Positions 36,939 to 47,703 of a DNA stretch of 64,000 nt are shown here, one piece after another. Origin of the DNA: Pseudomonadota bacterium (GTDB taxonomy: Bacteria; Pseudomonadota; Gammaproteobacteria; Burkholderiales; Thiobacillaceae); contig JAJZRU010000013.1 in assembly GCA_021802555.1 (NCBI GenBank), forward strand, positions 17,010 through 81,009, read 5' to 3'. Below the pieces are notes generated by a model that was not told the origin of the DNA, searched no databases, and saw nothing but the letters and a program-made list of their open reading frames with translations. Position 1 is the stretch's first letter, and the number at the start of each line of letters is the position of its first letter. Position numbers and translations under genes: made by a program.

Positions 36939-38836
36939 CAATGAATCCGGCGCCGGCTTTGGACGATCAAGCGCGCAAACGCAGCCTGGCCGCCATGGCA
37001 GTGGGCGCGCTCGGCGTCGTGTACGGCGACATCGGCACCAGCCCGCTTTACACCGTGCAGGAAATCTTCGCCGGCACCCATCCCCTGCCGGTCACGGCGG
37101 ACAACATCCTGGGCACCCTGTCGCTCATCTTCTGGGCGCTGACCATCGTCGTCTCGCTCAAGTACGTGGTCTTCATCATGCAGGCCGACAACAAGGGCGA
37201 AGGCGGCATCATGGCCCTGATGGCCCTGGTGCAGCAGGCGACGCGCACGCGGCCGCGGCTCAACTGGCTGCTGCTCACCCTGGGCCTGTTCGGCGCCGGG
37301 CTGTTCTACGGCGACGGCATGATCACGCCGGCGATTTCCGTGCTCTCCGCCGTGGAAGGCCTGTCCGCCGCGGATTCCGGCCTGAGCCCCCTGGTGGAGC
37401 CGCTGTCCATCATCATCCTGTCGCTGCTGTTCTTCATGCAGCGCAAGGGCACCCACAGCGTGGGGCGGCTGTTCGGCCCCGTCATGGCGTTCTGGTTCGT
37501 TGTCATCGCCCTGCTCGGCCTGTGGCACGTCGTCCATGCGCCGCAGGTGTTGCTGGCGCTCAACCCCATGTACGGGCTGCGCTTCTTCCTCGAACACGGC
37601 ATCCTCGGCTTCATCATCCTCGGCACGGTGGTGCTGGCGGTGACGGGGGCCGAGGCGATCTATTCCGACATGGGACATTTCGGCAAGCAGCCCATCCGCC
37701 TGGGCTGGTTCGCCTGGGTCATGCCTGCCCTGGTGCTGAGCTATTTCGGCCAGGGGGCCCTGCTGATCCTGAATCCGCAGGCCATCAGCAATCCCTTCTT
37801 CCTGCAGGCTCCGGCCTGGGGCATCCTGCCGCTGACCCTGCTCGCCACCATCGCCACCGTCATCGCCTCTCAGGCCGTCATCACCGGCGCCTATTCGCTC
37901 ACCCGCGAAGCCATCCAGCTGGGCTACCTGCCGCGCCTGAACATCCTCCACACTTCGGTGCAGCAGATCGGCCAGATCTATATTCCGGCGGTCAACGCCG
38001 CCCTTTATGTGGGCGTGATCCTGCTGGTGCTGGGCTTCGGCTCCTCCAGCGGCCTAGCCGCGGCCTACGGCACGGCGGTGACCGGCACCATGCTCATCAG
38101 CACCATCCTCGGCTTCGTCGTGGTGCGCTATCTCTGGCGCTGGAACCCCTATCTCACCTACGGCGGGCTGGCGGTCTTCCTCATCGTCGACCTGGCCTTC
38201 TTCAGCGCCAACCTGCTGAAGATCCCCCACGGCGGCTGGTTCCCGCTGCTCATCGGCCTCGCGCTCTTCGTCATGCTCTCCACCTGGAAGCGCGGCCGCG
38301 CCCTGGTGCGCGACCGCCTGCAGCACCAGTCCATCGCGCTGGAACCCTTCCTCGCCAACCTGAACGAATATCCGCCCACGCGCGTGCCCGGCACGGCGGT
38401 GTTCCTCAGCTCGCACAACGACGTCGCCCCCCCCGCCCTGTTGCACAACCTGGCCCACAACAAGGTGCTGCACGAGCGCGTGGTCTTCCTCACCTCGCGC
38501 ACCGAGGACGTGCCTTTCGTGGCGACCAAGGAGCGCTACGAGGTCAAGGATCTGGGACACAACTTCCTGCAGCTCACGCTGCACTACGGCTTCAAGGACG
38601 AGCCTGACATTCCCGCCGCGCTGGCGGAATGCGACCACTGCGGCGAGCCCTTCAACCTGCTGGAGACATCCTTCTTCCTCAGCCGCGAGACGCTCATTGC
38701 CACCAAACTGCCGGGCATGGCGCTGTGGCGCGAAAAGGTTTTCGTTTCCATGGCACGCAACGCCCAGCACACCATGAACTTCTTCAAGATCCCGCCCAAC
38801 CGCGTCATCGAGCTGGGGACCCAGGTCGAACTCTGA
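36935..38836 (+). CDS. kup: Kup-type low-affinity potassium transporter
   Basis: A 633-aa K+/H+ symporter with about twelve membrane helices in the first 440 residues, then a cytosolic tail. The hallmark [17 protein letters not shown] is near residues 23-39, followed by [12 protein letters not shown] and [17 protein letters not shown]. It is translationally coupled to pyrD by ATGA. The inducible high-affinity Kdp system lies less than 5 kb downstream on the other strand. Confidence 0.96.
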   Translation: MTMNPAPALDDQARKRSLAAMAVGALGVVYGDIGTSPLYTVQEIFAGTHPLPVTADNILGTLSLIFWALTIVVSLKYVVFIMQADNKGEGGIMALMALVQQATRTRPRLNWLLLTLGLFGAGLFYGDGMITPAISVLSAVEGLSAADSGLSPLVEPLSIIILSLLFFMQRKGTHSVGRLFGPVMAFWFVVIALLGLWHVVHAPQVLLALNPMYGLRFFLEHGILGFIILGTVVLAVTGAEAIYSDMGHFGKQPIRLGWFAWVMPALVLSYFGQGALLILNPQAISNPFFLQAPAWGILPLTLLATIATVIASQAVITGAYSLTREAIQLGYLPRLNILHTSVQQIGQIYIPAVNAALYVGVILLVLGFGSSSGLAAAYGTAVTGTMLISTILGFVVVRYLWRWNPYLTYGGLAVFLIVDLAFFSANLLKIPHGGWFPLLIGLALFVMLSTWKRGRALVRDRLQHQSIALEPFLANLNEYPPTRVPGTAVFLSSHNDVAPPALLHNLAHNKVLHERVVFLTSRTEDVPFVATKERYEVKDLGHNFLQLTLHYGFKDEPDIPAALAECDHCGEPFNLLETSFFLSRETLIATKLPGMALWREKVFVSMARNAQHTMNFFKIPPNRVIELGTQVEL

Positions 38837-39332
38837 GGCAACTGAAAAACCTCCAGGACATCCAAGGGCGGCAATTCAAGTGGGGAGGAATCGTCCAGCG
38901 CGGTTGCACACGGACGGCAGATCGGCCAGAGCCGTTCTTGGGTTATCTAAAGCGCAACGTCAGCAACATGCGGATAGCCACCGTCGCGATGTTGGGCTCG
39001 ATGAATGGCGGCCTCCTGCTTCGGCAAAGTAAATCTGCAACTTCGCAGTAGAGTTGCCGTACGTTCGGGTTTGGCCGCACGCTTCAGTACCGGCCTTTAT
39101 TTTGAGTGAGACAATGGCGCCCTGGAAACAGGACTGTCCCCCTAAGCCCTGTGATCATGCAGGTTTCATGGCGTCGGATACAATTGATTCCGGTAAGGCT
39201 TTGCCAGGGGTCGGTCGCATGCAAAAAATATTAATCAGACTGCGAGACCGAGTTGGGTTCGATAGCTTACTGTGAGCGGTGATCCGACACCAATATTAGT
39301 TCGTACAACGTCTCGGGGCTGCAAATTGGCCG
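38837..39332. other. intergenic segment at the left edge of a lower-GC remnant island
   Basis: Nearly 500 bases with markedly lower GC than either flank. Short open frames here lack ribosome sites and recognisable similarity. No direct repeat, tRNA or complete transposase is visible. It is best read as decayed foreign DNA. Confidence 0.5.
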
Positions 39333-39758
39333 ATGGAAATACTCGACAACATCAATCGTCTCCTCGGCGATGATCTGAAGCAGGTTGTTCGCCCTGGATC
39401 CAAGCTCAGGATTGCTGCTTCATGTTTCTCGATCTTCGCCTTCGAAGCGCTGAAAGCGGAGTTGGAGACCATTGATTCCCTCCAGTTTATTTTCACGTCG
39501 CCGACCTTCGTTCCAGACGATGCTACCGACCGCCTCAAAAAGGAGCATCGCGAATTTCATATTCCAAAGCTTGAGCGCGAGCGCAGCCTCTACGGCAGTG
39601 AGTTTGAAGTGCGTCTTCGCAATGAACTCACCCAGCGGGCCATCGCCAAGGAATGTGCAGAGTGGATGCGGCAGAAAGCGATCTTCCGTTCGAATCGCAG
39701 CCGCGCCCCGATGCAGCAGTTTGCCGCAGTCAGTACGGACGGCAACGATTCCGTTTAA
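39333..39758 (+). pseudogene. N-terminal fragment of a PLD-like DEAD/DEAH (SNF2-type) helicase
   Basis: The 141-aa frame starts MEILDNINRLLGDD and includes KLRIAASCFSIFAFEALKAEL, FIFTSPTFVPDD and EFHIPKLERERSLYGSEFEVRLRN. This is the N-terminal phospholipase-D-like part of large helicases (about 1000 aa) found in restriction/defence islands beside type III-like modification genes. The frame ends just after APMQQFA, before any helicase motif, so the gene is truncated. The identification is from family memory. The Fic gene starts three bases after its stop. Confidence 0.65.
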
Positions 39759-39761
39759 CCG

Positions 39762-40820
39762 ATGCACACGCTACGGCTATTCGCCTCCGGACAGTTGCAG
39801 GTTCCGGCCACGACCGCCTGGTATCTGTCGGACCTGGGCGAGTTTCGCGGCAAGCAGGCGCTTTTCACCCACCAGTCGCCGCAACGGCTGAAGGTGTTGC
39901 GCGAGCATGCCTTGATCGAAAGCGCCGTGTCGTCCAACCGCATCGAGGGTGTGGCGGTGGAAGCGTCGCGCATTCGTGAGGTGCTGGTGGCGCCCAAGCC
40001 GCTGTTCCGCGATCGCGACGAGGAGGAAGTGCGCGGCTATCGGGATGCTCTGGCATGGATTCATAGCCAGGCCGATGGCATAGGGGTCACGGAAGAATCG
40101 ATCAAACAACTGCACGCCATGGCCCGGGGGCAGATATGGGATGCAGGCAAGTACAAGGAGAAAGACGGCGACATCATCGAGCGCCATGTCGACGGCCGCG
40201 AGCGCGTGCGCTTCAAGACCGTGCCGGCGGCGGAGACCCCGCGCCACATGGCGACATTGGTATCCGAGTGGGCGTCTGGCATCGATCAGCGCTGGGCGCC
40301 ACCTGTGATCTTGCTGGCGGCGTTCAATCTGGATTTTCTTTGCATCCATCCGTTCCGAGACGGCAACGGGCGCGTGTCCCGGTTGTTGTGGCTGCTGCAA
40401 AGCAGCCACCTGGGCTACGAGGTGGGCCGCTACATCAGCCTGGAGCGGCTGGTGGAGCAGAACAAGGACCGTTACTACGAGACCCTGGAGCAAAGCTCCC
40501 AGGGCTGGCACGAGGGCAGGCACGACCCCTGGCCGTTCATCAACTACGTGCTGTCGATTCTCAAGTCCGCCTACCGGGAGTTCGAGGAGCGGGTAGGGCA
40601 AACGGTTGCGCCGCGCGGCTCGAAGCGGGAACTCGTGCTGGCGAGCATCGAGCGGTTGACCGCAGTGCCCGGCAAGGGATTCGCCATCAGCGCGCTGGAA
40701 CAGTCCTGCCCCGGCGTAAGCCGGGACATGGTCCGGCGCGTACTGCGCGAACAGCAGACAGCCGGCGTGTTGATTTGCCAGGGGCGTGGGCCTGCAGCAG
40801 TGTGGAAGAAGAAGGGGTAA
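39762..40820 (+). CDS. Fic-family protein (predicted AMP transferase) with C-terminal winged helix
   Basis: A 352-aa protein with the complete Fic active site HPFRDGNGR (196-204; catalytic His196). An N-terminal inhibitory helix carries Ser-Asn-Arg-Ile-Glu-Gly (58-63), matching the S/TxxxEG/N motif of self-inhibited class II Fic enzymes. The end (about 285-352) resembles a winged helix with RDMVRRVLREQQTAG. It should AMPylate an unknown target, perhaps itself. It is the only intact gene of this island and is placed between a helicase fragment and a broken type III restriction gene. Confidence 0.92.
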   Translation: MHTLRLFASGQLQVPATTAWYLSDLGEFRGKQALFTHQSPQRLKVLREHALIESAVSSNRIEGVAVEASRIREVLVAPKPLFRDRDEEEVRGYRDALAWIHSQADGIGVTEESIKQLHAMARGQIWDAGKYKEKDGDIIERHVDGRERVRFKTVPAAETPRHMATLVSEWASGIDQRWAPPVILLAAFNLDFLCIHPFRDGNGRVSRLLWLLQSSHLGYEVGRYISLERLVEQNKDRYYETLEQSSQGWHEGRHDPWPFINYVLSILKSAYREFEERVGQTVAPRGSKRELVLASIERLTAVPGKGFAISALEQSCPGVSRDMVRRVLREQQTAGVLICQGRGPAAVWKKKG

Positions 40821-40873
40821 TTACCTCCATATAGGGGTAATAGTAGGGGTACTAAGAAATCGCCGGGTTATCG

Positions 40874-41466
40874 ATGAAACTGAAATTCAAGCAACAGGCT
40901 TACCAAACAGACGCCGTCAGGGCGGTGGTGGATTGCTTTGCCGGTCAGCCGAAGAGCCGTGGTTTCAAGTACGCCATCGATCCGGGCCGCGCCGCGGCAG
41001 GCAGTTCCATGGCCCTCACCGGTTTTGAGGGCGACGGTTTTGCCAACGACAAGATTGCCCTGCCGCCCGCCCAGTTGCTGGAGAACCTGCAAGGCGTGCA
41101 GCGGCGGCAGAACCTCGCCACATCTACGACTACGTGTTCACCGATTCGACAAACGAACGAACGTTCGTCGGCGAACTCGATGCCAGTGCGGAAGTCGTCG
41201 TGTACGCCAAGCTTCCCCGTACCTTCTATATCCCCCCACCGGTGGGAAACTACAATCCCGACTGGGCAATCGCCTTCCAATCGGGCAAGGTGAAGCACGT
41301 CTTCTTCGTCGCGGAAACGAAAGGCTCCATGTCCTCCATGGAACTGCGAAAGATCGAAGAGGCCAAGATCGAATGCGCGCGAAAGTTCTTCGCCAAAATC
41401 ACCTCGGAGCAAGTGAAGTACGACGTGGTGAACAGCTACGGGAGGTTGATGGAATTGGTGAAGTGA
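40874..41466 (+). pseudogene. type III restriction endonuclease (Res) with a large internal deletion
   Basis: The first part (40874 to about 41110) reads MKLKFKQQAYQTDAVRAVVDCF...[12 protein letters not shown], the start of type III Res subunits. From about 41113 in another frame follow [17 protein letters not shown] and [10 protein letters not shown]...FFVAETKGS. This is the C-terminal PD-(D/E)xK nuclease end, closing at YGRLMELVK. The roughly 700 residues between (helicase domain) are missing and the frame changes at the junction, so no enzyme can be made. No modification methyltransferase gene is present. Confidence 0.75.
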
Positions 41467-41645
41467 TTGGAAACTGGATTGCCGAGCGCATTGTGGTCCT
41501 TCGGAATCGAACACTTGCCGAGGCGGCTTCCACTTTGACTGGGTTCGTAGGCGTATAGCGCTGAACAAGGTCATCCCAAGAACCGATTCGGCCGATTGCA
41601 CACGTCGATTACCTGGCAAGTTTTCCGATGCGAAACCATGCTTTT
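41467..41645. other. intergenic region between the island and kdpE
   Basis: About 180 bases of intermediate GC with no supported gene, repeat or terminator. It marks the right edge of the remnant island. Confidence 0.4.
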
Positions 41646-42347
41646 TCAATCAACCTCGGGTAAAAAACGATAGCCGACGCCCGTCTCGGTGAGAAAAAAT
41701 CTCGGCTGCGCCGGATCGTCCTCCAGCTTGTGGCGCAGGTGGCCCATGTAGATGCGCAGGTAGTGGCCGTGCTCCACATAGGGCGGCCCCCACACTTCGC
41801 GCAGCAGTTGGCGGTGGGTGAGCACCTTGCCCGCGTGGCTGAGCAGGGTGAGCAGCAGGCGATATTCGCGCTGGGTGAGATGTACTTCCGTGCCGTTCTT
41901 GACGATGCGGCGCGCCGCCAGGTCCACGCTGACGTCGCCGAATTCCACCTTGGTCTCGGTTCCGCTCAGTTGCGGCTGGCGCCGCAGGGCGGCACGCACC
42001 CGGGCCAGCAGTTCGGCGATGCCGAAGGGCTTGCTCAAATAATCGTTGGCGCCGAGGTCGAGGGCTTCCACTTTGTCGCTCTCATCGATGCGGGCGGACA
42101 GGACGATGATGGGCAGGCCGCTCCAGGCGCGCACGCCGCGGATGAGATCCAGCCCGTCGCCGTCGGGCAGGCCCAGGTCCAGGATGATGAGTTCGGGCTT
42201 GCGGGTGCCGGCTTCGACAAGACCACGCGCCACGGTGTCGGCCTCGAACACGCGATAGCCCTGGCCCTCGATGGCGGTTTTGACGAAGCGGCGGATTTCC
42301 CGCTCGTCTTCCACCACCAGGATGCCGGGCTTGTGGTCGCTGGTCAT
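41646..42347 (-). CDS. kdpE: KdpE, response regulator of the kdp operon
   Basis: A 233-aa OmpR-family regulator. The receiver domain has acidic pocket residues in VVEDE and phospho-acceptor Asp57 (LIILDLGLPDGDGL). The C-terminal winged helix includes LTQREYRLLLTLLSHAGKVLTHRQLL and ends GVGYRFLPEVD. It overlaps the kdpD stop (TCAT at 42344-42347) and is the last gene of the kdp transcript. Its probable site is the T-rich element upstream of the operon (49764-49791). Confidence 0.96.
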   Translation of the reverse strand: MTSDHKPGILVVEDEREIRRFVKTAIEGQGYRVFEADTVARGLVEAGTRKPELIILDLGLPDGDGLDLIRGVRAWSGLPIIVLSARIDESDKVEALDLGANDYLSKPFGIAELLARVRAALRRQPQLSGTETKVEFGDVSVDLAARRIVKNGTEVHLTQREYRLLLTLLSHAGKVLTHRQLLREVWGPPYVEHGHYLRIYMGHLRHKLEDDPAQPRFFLTETGVGYRFLPEVD

Positions 42348-45019
42348 TCTCCTTCCTCGATGGCCTCCGGCTGCGCCTCCAGCGGCAAAGTAAAGCGGAA
42401 GCGGGCGCCGCCCTCCGCTCTGTTGTCCGCACGTATGCGCCCGCCGTGAACCTCCACGATGGCTCGGCAGATGGCAAGTCCCAGTCCCACGCCGGGCACG
42501 GCCGTTTCCCGGTCGCCGCGCGCAAAGCGCTCGAAGATGGCCTCTTCCTGCCCAGGCGGTAGGCCGGGGCCGCCGTCCCAGACTTCCACCTCCAGCGCAT
42601 CGTCGCTGCTGCGGGCGGCCACGCCCACCGTCGTCCCCTGTGGCGTATATTTCGCCGCGTTCTCCAGCAGGTTCACCAATACGCGCTCGATGAGCAGCGC
42701 GTCGCAGCGCACCAGGGGCAGATCGGCCGGCAAGGCCACGCTCACTGGATGGCCGGCGAGCAGGCCGCTTGCCTCGCGCAGCGCGGCACTGGCGATTTCC
42801 TCCATAGACTGCCAGTCGCGCCGCAGCTTGACCTGGCCGGATTCCAGGCGGGCCATCTGCAATAGGTTGTCGACGATGCGGAAGGTGGCGCGCGCCTGAC
42901 CCCCGATGGCCTCGACCTGGACACGCTGCTGGGGCGTGCCCTCGGCCATGCTCAACGACAGCGTTTCCGCGAGCCCGACCAGGGCGGTGAGCGGCGTGCG
43001 CAAATCGTGCGAAAGCGCCGCCAGGAGGGCGTTGCGCAGGCGTTCCGACTCCATCTTCACCAGGGTGTCGCGCGCCACGGTGACGAAATGGATGCGTTCG
43101 AGCGCAATGCCGATGAGCGCCGCAAAGGCGTCCAGCAGGCGCTGCTGCTCGGGCGGCAGCGGCATCTGCGCGGCATCCTGATTCACCACCAGCACGCCGC
43201 GCACGCGCATGGGCGCAACGAGGGGGAGGTATTGGTGCGGATGGCCGGGGAGGCTGCCGGTGCCCGCGCCCGCCGGTTCCTTGTGATCGAAACACCACTG
43301 GGCCACGCCAAGATCGATGTCGGCAGCGTGTGCGGGGTCGGCATGCAGCTTCCCTGCCTCATCGGGCAGGAGGATGCGCGTGCGGGTCTGGAAGCTGGCT
43401 TGCAGGCTGCGGGTGCTGATGTCGATGACCTGTTCCTCGGTCAAGGCCGAGGACAGCGCCTTGGCCAGCTCATACAGGTTGCGCGCCCGCCCTTCTCGAT
43501 AGCGCGCCATGCGGGCCTCGTAGCGCAGGCTCGATGTCAAATGGCCGGTGATGAAGCCGACGATGAGCATGACCATGAAAGTGAGCAGGTATTGCACATC
43601 GCTGACGGCAAAGGTGAAGCGGGGCGGCACAAAAAAGAAATCGAAGGACAGCACGCCCAGCACGGCCGTCAGGATCGAGGGGCCGCGGCCGAAGCGATAG
43701 GCCATCCCCACCACGCCAAGCAGAAACAGCATGACGATGTTGGCCCGGTCGATATAGGGCGGCAGCGGCGCGGCCACCAGCGTGATCGCCACGCACACGG
43801 CTACGGCATAGGCATAGTGGCGCGGGGGGCTGCGCGGCGTGCGCGACGGCGCCATGCCCGGTGGCGGCGCAGCGGCGGCGGGCTGGCGGGCCACGGTGAG
43901 GATATCGACGTCGCTGGCGAGCTGCCCCAGGCGGCGCAGGAAAGACTGCCAGCTCCAACGCCCGCTGTGCGACCCGCGCCCCAGCACGAGGCGGCCGAGG
44001 TTGTGTTGGCGCGCGTAATCCAGCACCGCAGCAGGCGCGTCCCGTGCGGCGAGCACCGCGGTTTCGGCGCCCAACTGCTCGGCAAGCTTCAGGGTAGCCA
44101 GCACGGCCTCCCGGCGCGCGGCCGGCAGGCGTTCCAGGCGGGGCGTTTCCACATAGACGCAATGCCATTCGGCCTGGCGGCGGACAGCCAAGCGTGCTGC
44201 CGTCCGCACGACGCGGCCGTCCGTGTCTTCGGGGCCGACACAGGCGAGCAGGCTGTCGCCGGTCTGCCATACCGGGCTTTGGAAGATCGTGCGGCGCACC
44301 CCCTGCATCTGCTCATCGACCCGTTCCGCGGTGCGCCGCAGCGCCAGCTCGCGCAGGGCGATGAGATTGCCTTTGCGGAAGAAATTTTCCGCGGCATGGC
44401 GCGCCTGCTCGGGCAGATAGACCTGGCCGCGTTTGAGCCGGGCCAACAGGTCGTCGGCCGGCAGGTCCACCAGCAGGACTTCCTCGCAATGGTCGAACAC
44501 GCGGTCGGGCACGGTTTCCTGCACGCGGATGCCGGTGACGCCGCCGACCACGTCGTTGAGGCTTTCCAGGTGCTGGACGTTGAGGGTGCTGTAGACGTCG
44601 ATGCCGGCGTCGAGCAGCTCCGCCACGTCCTGCCAGCGTTTGAGGTGGCGCGAGCCGGCCGCATTGCTGTGCGCCAGCTCGTCCACCAGGATCACTTCGG
44701 GACGGCGTTGCAGTGCCGCATCCAGATCGAACTCGCGCAGCGTGCTGCCGCGGTAGGCCAGCTCACGCAGGGGCAGCATTTCCAGGCCTTCGAGCAGGGC
44801 CGCCGTCTCGCTGCGGCCGTGGGTTTCGGCCACGCCCACCACCACATCGCGCCCCTGCTCGCGCAGTTGGCGCGCGGCCGACAGCATGCCGTAGGTCTTG
44901 CCGACGCCGGCGCAGGCGCCGAAGAAGATCTTCAGCTTGCCGCGCTTGGCCTGGGCCTCCTCTTGCTGGACTTGCGCCAGCAGGGCGTCGGGGGAGGGGC
45001 GTTGATCCGGCTCAGTCAA
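42344..45019 (-). CDS. kdpD: KdpD, potassium/turgor-responsive sensor histidine kinase
   Basis: An 891-aa sensor with the N-terminal KdpD domain bearing Walker A GACAGVGKT (34-42) and the ESLNDVVGGVTGIRVQETVPD segment. A universal-stress-like domain, four clustered membrane helices around residues 405-500, and a GAF-type segment follow. The kinase core has the H box LSHDLRTPLTAL and ATP boxes (ENAAKYT, DGGPGLP). It overlaps kdpC at its start by eight bases. Confidence 0.97.
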   Translation of the reverse strand: MTEPDQRPSPDALLAQVQQEEAQAKRGKLKIFFGACAGVGKTYGMLSAARQLREQGRDVVVGVAETHGRSETAALLEGLEMLPLRELAYRGSTLREFDLDAALQRRPEVILVDELAHSNAAGSRHLKRWQDVAELLDAGIDVYSTLNVQHLESLNDVVGGVTGIRVQETVPDRVFDHCEEVLLVDLPADDLLARLKRGQVYLPEQARHAAENFFRKGNLIALRELALRRTAERVDEQMQGVRRTIFQSPVWQTGDSLLACVGPEDTDGRVVRTAARLAVRRQAEWHCVYVETPRLERLPAARREAVLATLKLAEQLGAETAVLAARDAPAAVLDYARQHNLGRLVLGRGSHSGRWSWQSFLRRLGQLASDVDILTVARQPAAAAPPPGMAPSRTPRSPPRHYAYAVAVCVAITLVAAPLPPYIDRANIVMLFLLGVVGMAYRFGRGPSILTAVLGVLSFDFFFVPPRFTFAVSDVQYLLTFMVMLIVGFITGHLTSSLRYEARMARYREGRARNLYELAKALSSALTEEQVIDISTRSLQASFQTRTRILLPDEAGKLHADPAHAADIDLGVAQWCFDHKEPAGAGTGSLPGHPHQYLPLVAPMRVRGVLVVNQDAAQMPLPPEQQRLLDAFAALIGIALERIHFVTVARDTLVKMESERLRNALLAALSHDLRTPLTALVGLAETLSLSMAEGTPQQRVQVEAIGGQARATFRIVDNLLQMARLESGQVKLRRDWQSMEEIASAALREASGLLAGHPVSVALPADLPLVRCDALLIERVLVNLLENAAKYTPQGTTVGVAARSSDDALEVEVWDGGPGLPPGQEEAIFERFARGDRETAVPGVGLGLAICRAIVEVHGGRIRADNRAEGGARFRFTLPLEAQPEAIEEGE

Positions 45020-45596
45020 TGGGTTTGGCGCGGAGCGCGTTCAGGGCGAGGTTCAATTCCAGCACATTGACCCGCGGCGTACCAAACAGGTGCAGCCACG
45101 GCCAGTGCGCATTTCTGGCAATCAAGGCCTCGACATCAGCCAGCGGCAAGTGCCGGGCGCGCGCCACCCGGGGCGCCTGATAATACGCGGCGGCAAGCGA
45201 AATCTGCGGATCCAGTCCGCTGCCCGAGGCGGTGACCAGATCCACCGGAATCGGCGCATGGTTGTCCGGGTCCGCCGCGCGCAAGGCGGCGATGCGGGCC
45301 TGCACGGCGTCGATCAGCGCCGGGTTGGTGGGGCCCAGGTTGGAGCCGCCGGAGGCCTGTGCGTTGTCGGGGTAAGGCGAGGTGGCGGATGGGCGCCCCC
45401 AGAAATCGCCGGGCGTGGTGAAATTCTGGCCGATCAGGGCCGAGCCCACCGCGTGGCCGTCAACCGCCAGCAGCGAGCCGTTGGCGCGCCAGGGAAACAG
45501 TGCCTGGGCCAGGCCGGTGACGGCGAGCGGATAAATCAGGCCGGTCAATACGGTAAGCAGCAAGAACAAGCTCAAGGCGGGGCGCAAGTGTTTCAT
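45012..45596 (-). CDS. kdpC: KdpC subunit of the K+-transporting ATPase
   Basis: A 194-aa protein with one N-terminal membrane helix (LSLFLLLTVLTGLIYPLAVTGLAQ). The periplasmic part contains FWGRPSATSPYPDNAQASGGSNLGPTNP and the conserved SGSGLDPQISLAAAYYQAPRVA. It joins KdpA and KdpB and is thought to assist K+ or ATP binding. It lies 21 bases after kdpB and overlaps kdpD. Confidence 0.97.
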   Translation of the reverse strand: MKHLRPALSLFLLLTVLTGLIYPLAVTGLAQALFPWRANGSLLAVDGHAVGSALIGQNFTTPGDFWGRPSATSPYPDNAQASGGSNLGPTNPALIDAVQARIAALRAADPDNHAPIPVDLVTASGSGLDPQISLAAAYYQAPRVARARHLPLADVEALIARNAHWPWLHLFGTPRVNVLELNLALNALRAKPID

Positions 45597-45617
45597 GGAT
45601 TTCCTCGTGCGGTCGAT

Positions 45618-47690
45618 TCAGTACCAACCCATGGCAGTCAGCAGCAGGTCGATGAGCTTGATGCCGATGAAAGGCACCGCCACGCCGCCCAGGCCGTAAA
45701 TCAGCAGATTGCGCGCCAGCACCGCATCGGCGCCCAGCGCCCGATAGCGCACGCCCTTGAGCGCCAGCGGAATCAGCGCGACGATGATAAGGGCGTTGAA
45801 GATCACCGCCGAGAGTATGGCCGAGTCCGGCGAGGTCAGATGCATGATGTTCAGCGCGCCCAACTGCGGATAGGTGGCGACGAAGGCGGCCGGAAGGATG
45901 GCGAAGTACTTGGCGACGTCGTTGGCGATGCTGAAGGTGGTGAGCGCACCGCGCGTCATCAGCATCTGCTTGCCGATTTCCACCACTTCGATGAGCTTGG
46001 TTGGGTTGGAGTCCAGGTCCACCATGTTGCCCGCTTCCTTGGCCGCCTGGGTGCCGCTGTGCATGGCCACGGCGACGTCGGCCTGCGCCAGCGCCGGGGC
46101 GTCGTTGGTGCCGTCGCCGGTCATGGCCACCAGCCGGCCTTCGGCCTGGGTCTTGCGGATCAATTCGAGTTTGTTTTCCGGCGTGGCCTCGGCGAGGAAA
46201 TCATCCACTCCGGCCTCGGCGGCGATGGCTGCGGCCGTGAGGCGGTTGTCGCCGGTGATCATCACCGTGCGTATGCCCATGCGGCGCAACTGGGCGAAAC
46301 GCTCCTTGATGCCGCCCTTGACGATGTCCTTCAATTCGATCACGCCCAGCACGCGAGGCTTGCCCTGATAGACCTCGGCGACCACCAGCGGCGTGCTGCC
46401 GCGCCGCGATATCGTGTCCACGGCCTGCACCACGGCTTGCGGGTAGCTGCCGCTCTGGCTTTCCATCCAGGCGCGCATGGCATCGGCAGCGCCCTTGCGT
46501 ATCTGGCGCTGCGGCAGATCCACGCCGCTCATGCGCGTGTGCGCGGAGAAGGCCACGAAGCTGGCCTCCAGCTCATGCACCTGGCGCTCGCGCAGGGCGA
46601 ACCGCTTGGCCAGCACGACGATGCTGCGCCCCTCGGGCGTTTCGTCCGCCAGGGAGGCGAGCTGGGCGGCATCGGCCAGGTCCTTTTCATCCACACCCGG
46701 CGCCGGCAGAAAGGCAGTGGCCTGGCGGTTGCCCAGGGTGATAGTGCCGGTCTTGTCCAGCAGCAGCACATCCACATCGCCGGCGGCCTCGATGGCGCGG
46801 CCGGAAGTAGCCACCACGTTGGCCAGCAGCATGCGCCCCATGCCGGCCACGCCGATGGCCGAGAGCAGCCCGCCGATGGTGGTGGGGATCAGGCATACCA
46901 GCAGCGCGACCAGCACCGTGAGGGTGACGGGCAGGCCCGCATGAGCCGCATTCACCGAGTAAACCGAAAACGGCAACAGGGTCGCGGTCACTAAGAGAAA
47001 TACCAGGGTCAGGGCCACCAGCAGGATGGTCAGGGCGATTTCATTGGGCGTCTTGCGCCGCTTGGCGCCCTCCACCAGGGCGATCATGCGGTCGAGAAAG
47101 GATTCGCCGGGATCGGCGGTGCAGCGCACGATCACCCAGTCGGACAGCACGCGCGTGCCGCCGGTCACCGCCGAGAAGTCGCCGCCGGATTCGCGGATGA
47201 CCGGGGCGGATTCGCCGGTAATGGCGCTTTCATCCACCGAGGCCACGCCTTCGATCACCTGGCCGTCGCAGGGTACGAAGTCGCCTGCTTCGATCAGGAC
47301 GATGTCGTCGCGGCGGAGATTGTCGCCAGGCACGACCGTCCACGGGCCATGGCGGGCTTCCTTGAGCTTCTTTGCCGTCACCGTCTTCTTCATGCCGCGC
47401 AGCGAAGCCGCCTGGGCGCGCGCGCGGCTCTCGGCGAGCGCTTCGGCAAAGTTGGCGAACAGCACCGTAAACCACAGCCAAAGCGTCACCGCACCGATGA
47501 ACCACGCCGGCGCTTCGCCCCGGCTTACCAGCGCCTGCACCCACAGCGCGCTGGTGAACAGGCTGCCGATATAGACGACGAACATCACCGGGTTGCGCCA
47601 CTGCACGCGGGGATCCAGCTTGCGCAGGGATTCCAGCAGGGCGGGCCTGACCAGGCTGCGGTCGAACAGGGTAAGCGTCTTGCGCGTCAT
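45618..47690 (-). CDS. kdpB: KdpB, P-type ATPase subunit
   Basis: A 690-aa catalytic subunit of the high-affinity K+ pump. It shows the TGES-type actuator motif (AITGESAPV), the phosphorylation motif DKTGTIT (near residue 310), and the hinge [20 protein letters not shown]. The ATG at 47690 ([21 protein letters not shown]) is the family start, 14 bases after kdpA. Confidence 0.97.
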   Translation of the reverse strand: MTRKTLTLFDRSLVRPALLESLRKLDPRVQWRNPVMFVVYIGSLFTSALWVQALVSRGEAPAWFIGAVTLWLWFTVLFANFAEALAESRARAQAASLRGMKKTVTAKKLKEARHGPWTVVPGDNLRRDDIVLIEAGDFVPCDGQVIEGVASVDESAITGESAPVIRESGGDFSAVTGGTRVLSDWVIVRCTADPGESFLDRMIALVEGAKRRKTPNEIALTILLVALTLVFLLVTATLLPFSVYSVNAAHAGLPVTLTVLVALLVCLIPTTIGGLLSAIGVAGMGRMLLANVVATSGRAIEAAGDVDVLLLDKTGTITLGNRQATAFLPAPGVDEKDLADAAQLASLADETPEGRSIVVLAKRFALRERQVHELEASFVAFSAHTRMSGVDLPQRQIRKGAADAMRAWMESQSGSYPQAVVQAVDTISRRGSTPLVVAEVYQGKPRVLGVIELKDIVKGGIKERFAQLRRMGIRTVMITGDNRLTAAAIAAEAGVDDFLAEATPENKLELIRKTQAEGRLVAMTGDGTNDAPALAQADVAVAMHSGTQAAKEAGNMVDLDSNPTKLIEVVEIGKQMLMTRGALTTFSIANDVAKYFAILPAAFVATYPQLGALNIMHLTSPDSAILSAVIFNALIIVALIPLALKGVRYRALGADAVLARNLLIYGLGGVAVPFIGIKLIDLLLTAMGWY

Positions 47691-47703
47691 GATGCAATGT
47701 CTT

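Noticed and set aside
38837..39332. Short frames in the gap after kup, considered as transposase remnants
   Set aside because: No transposase motif or terminal repeat could be recognised; only the drop in GC is clear.
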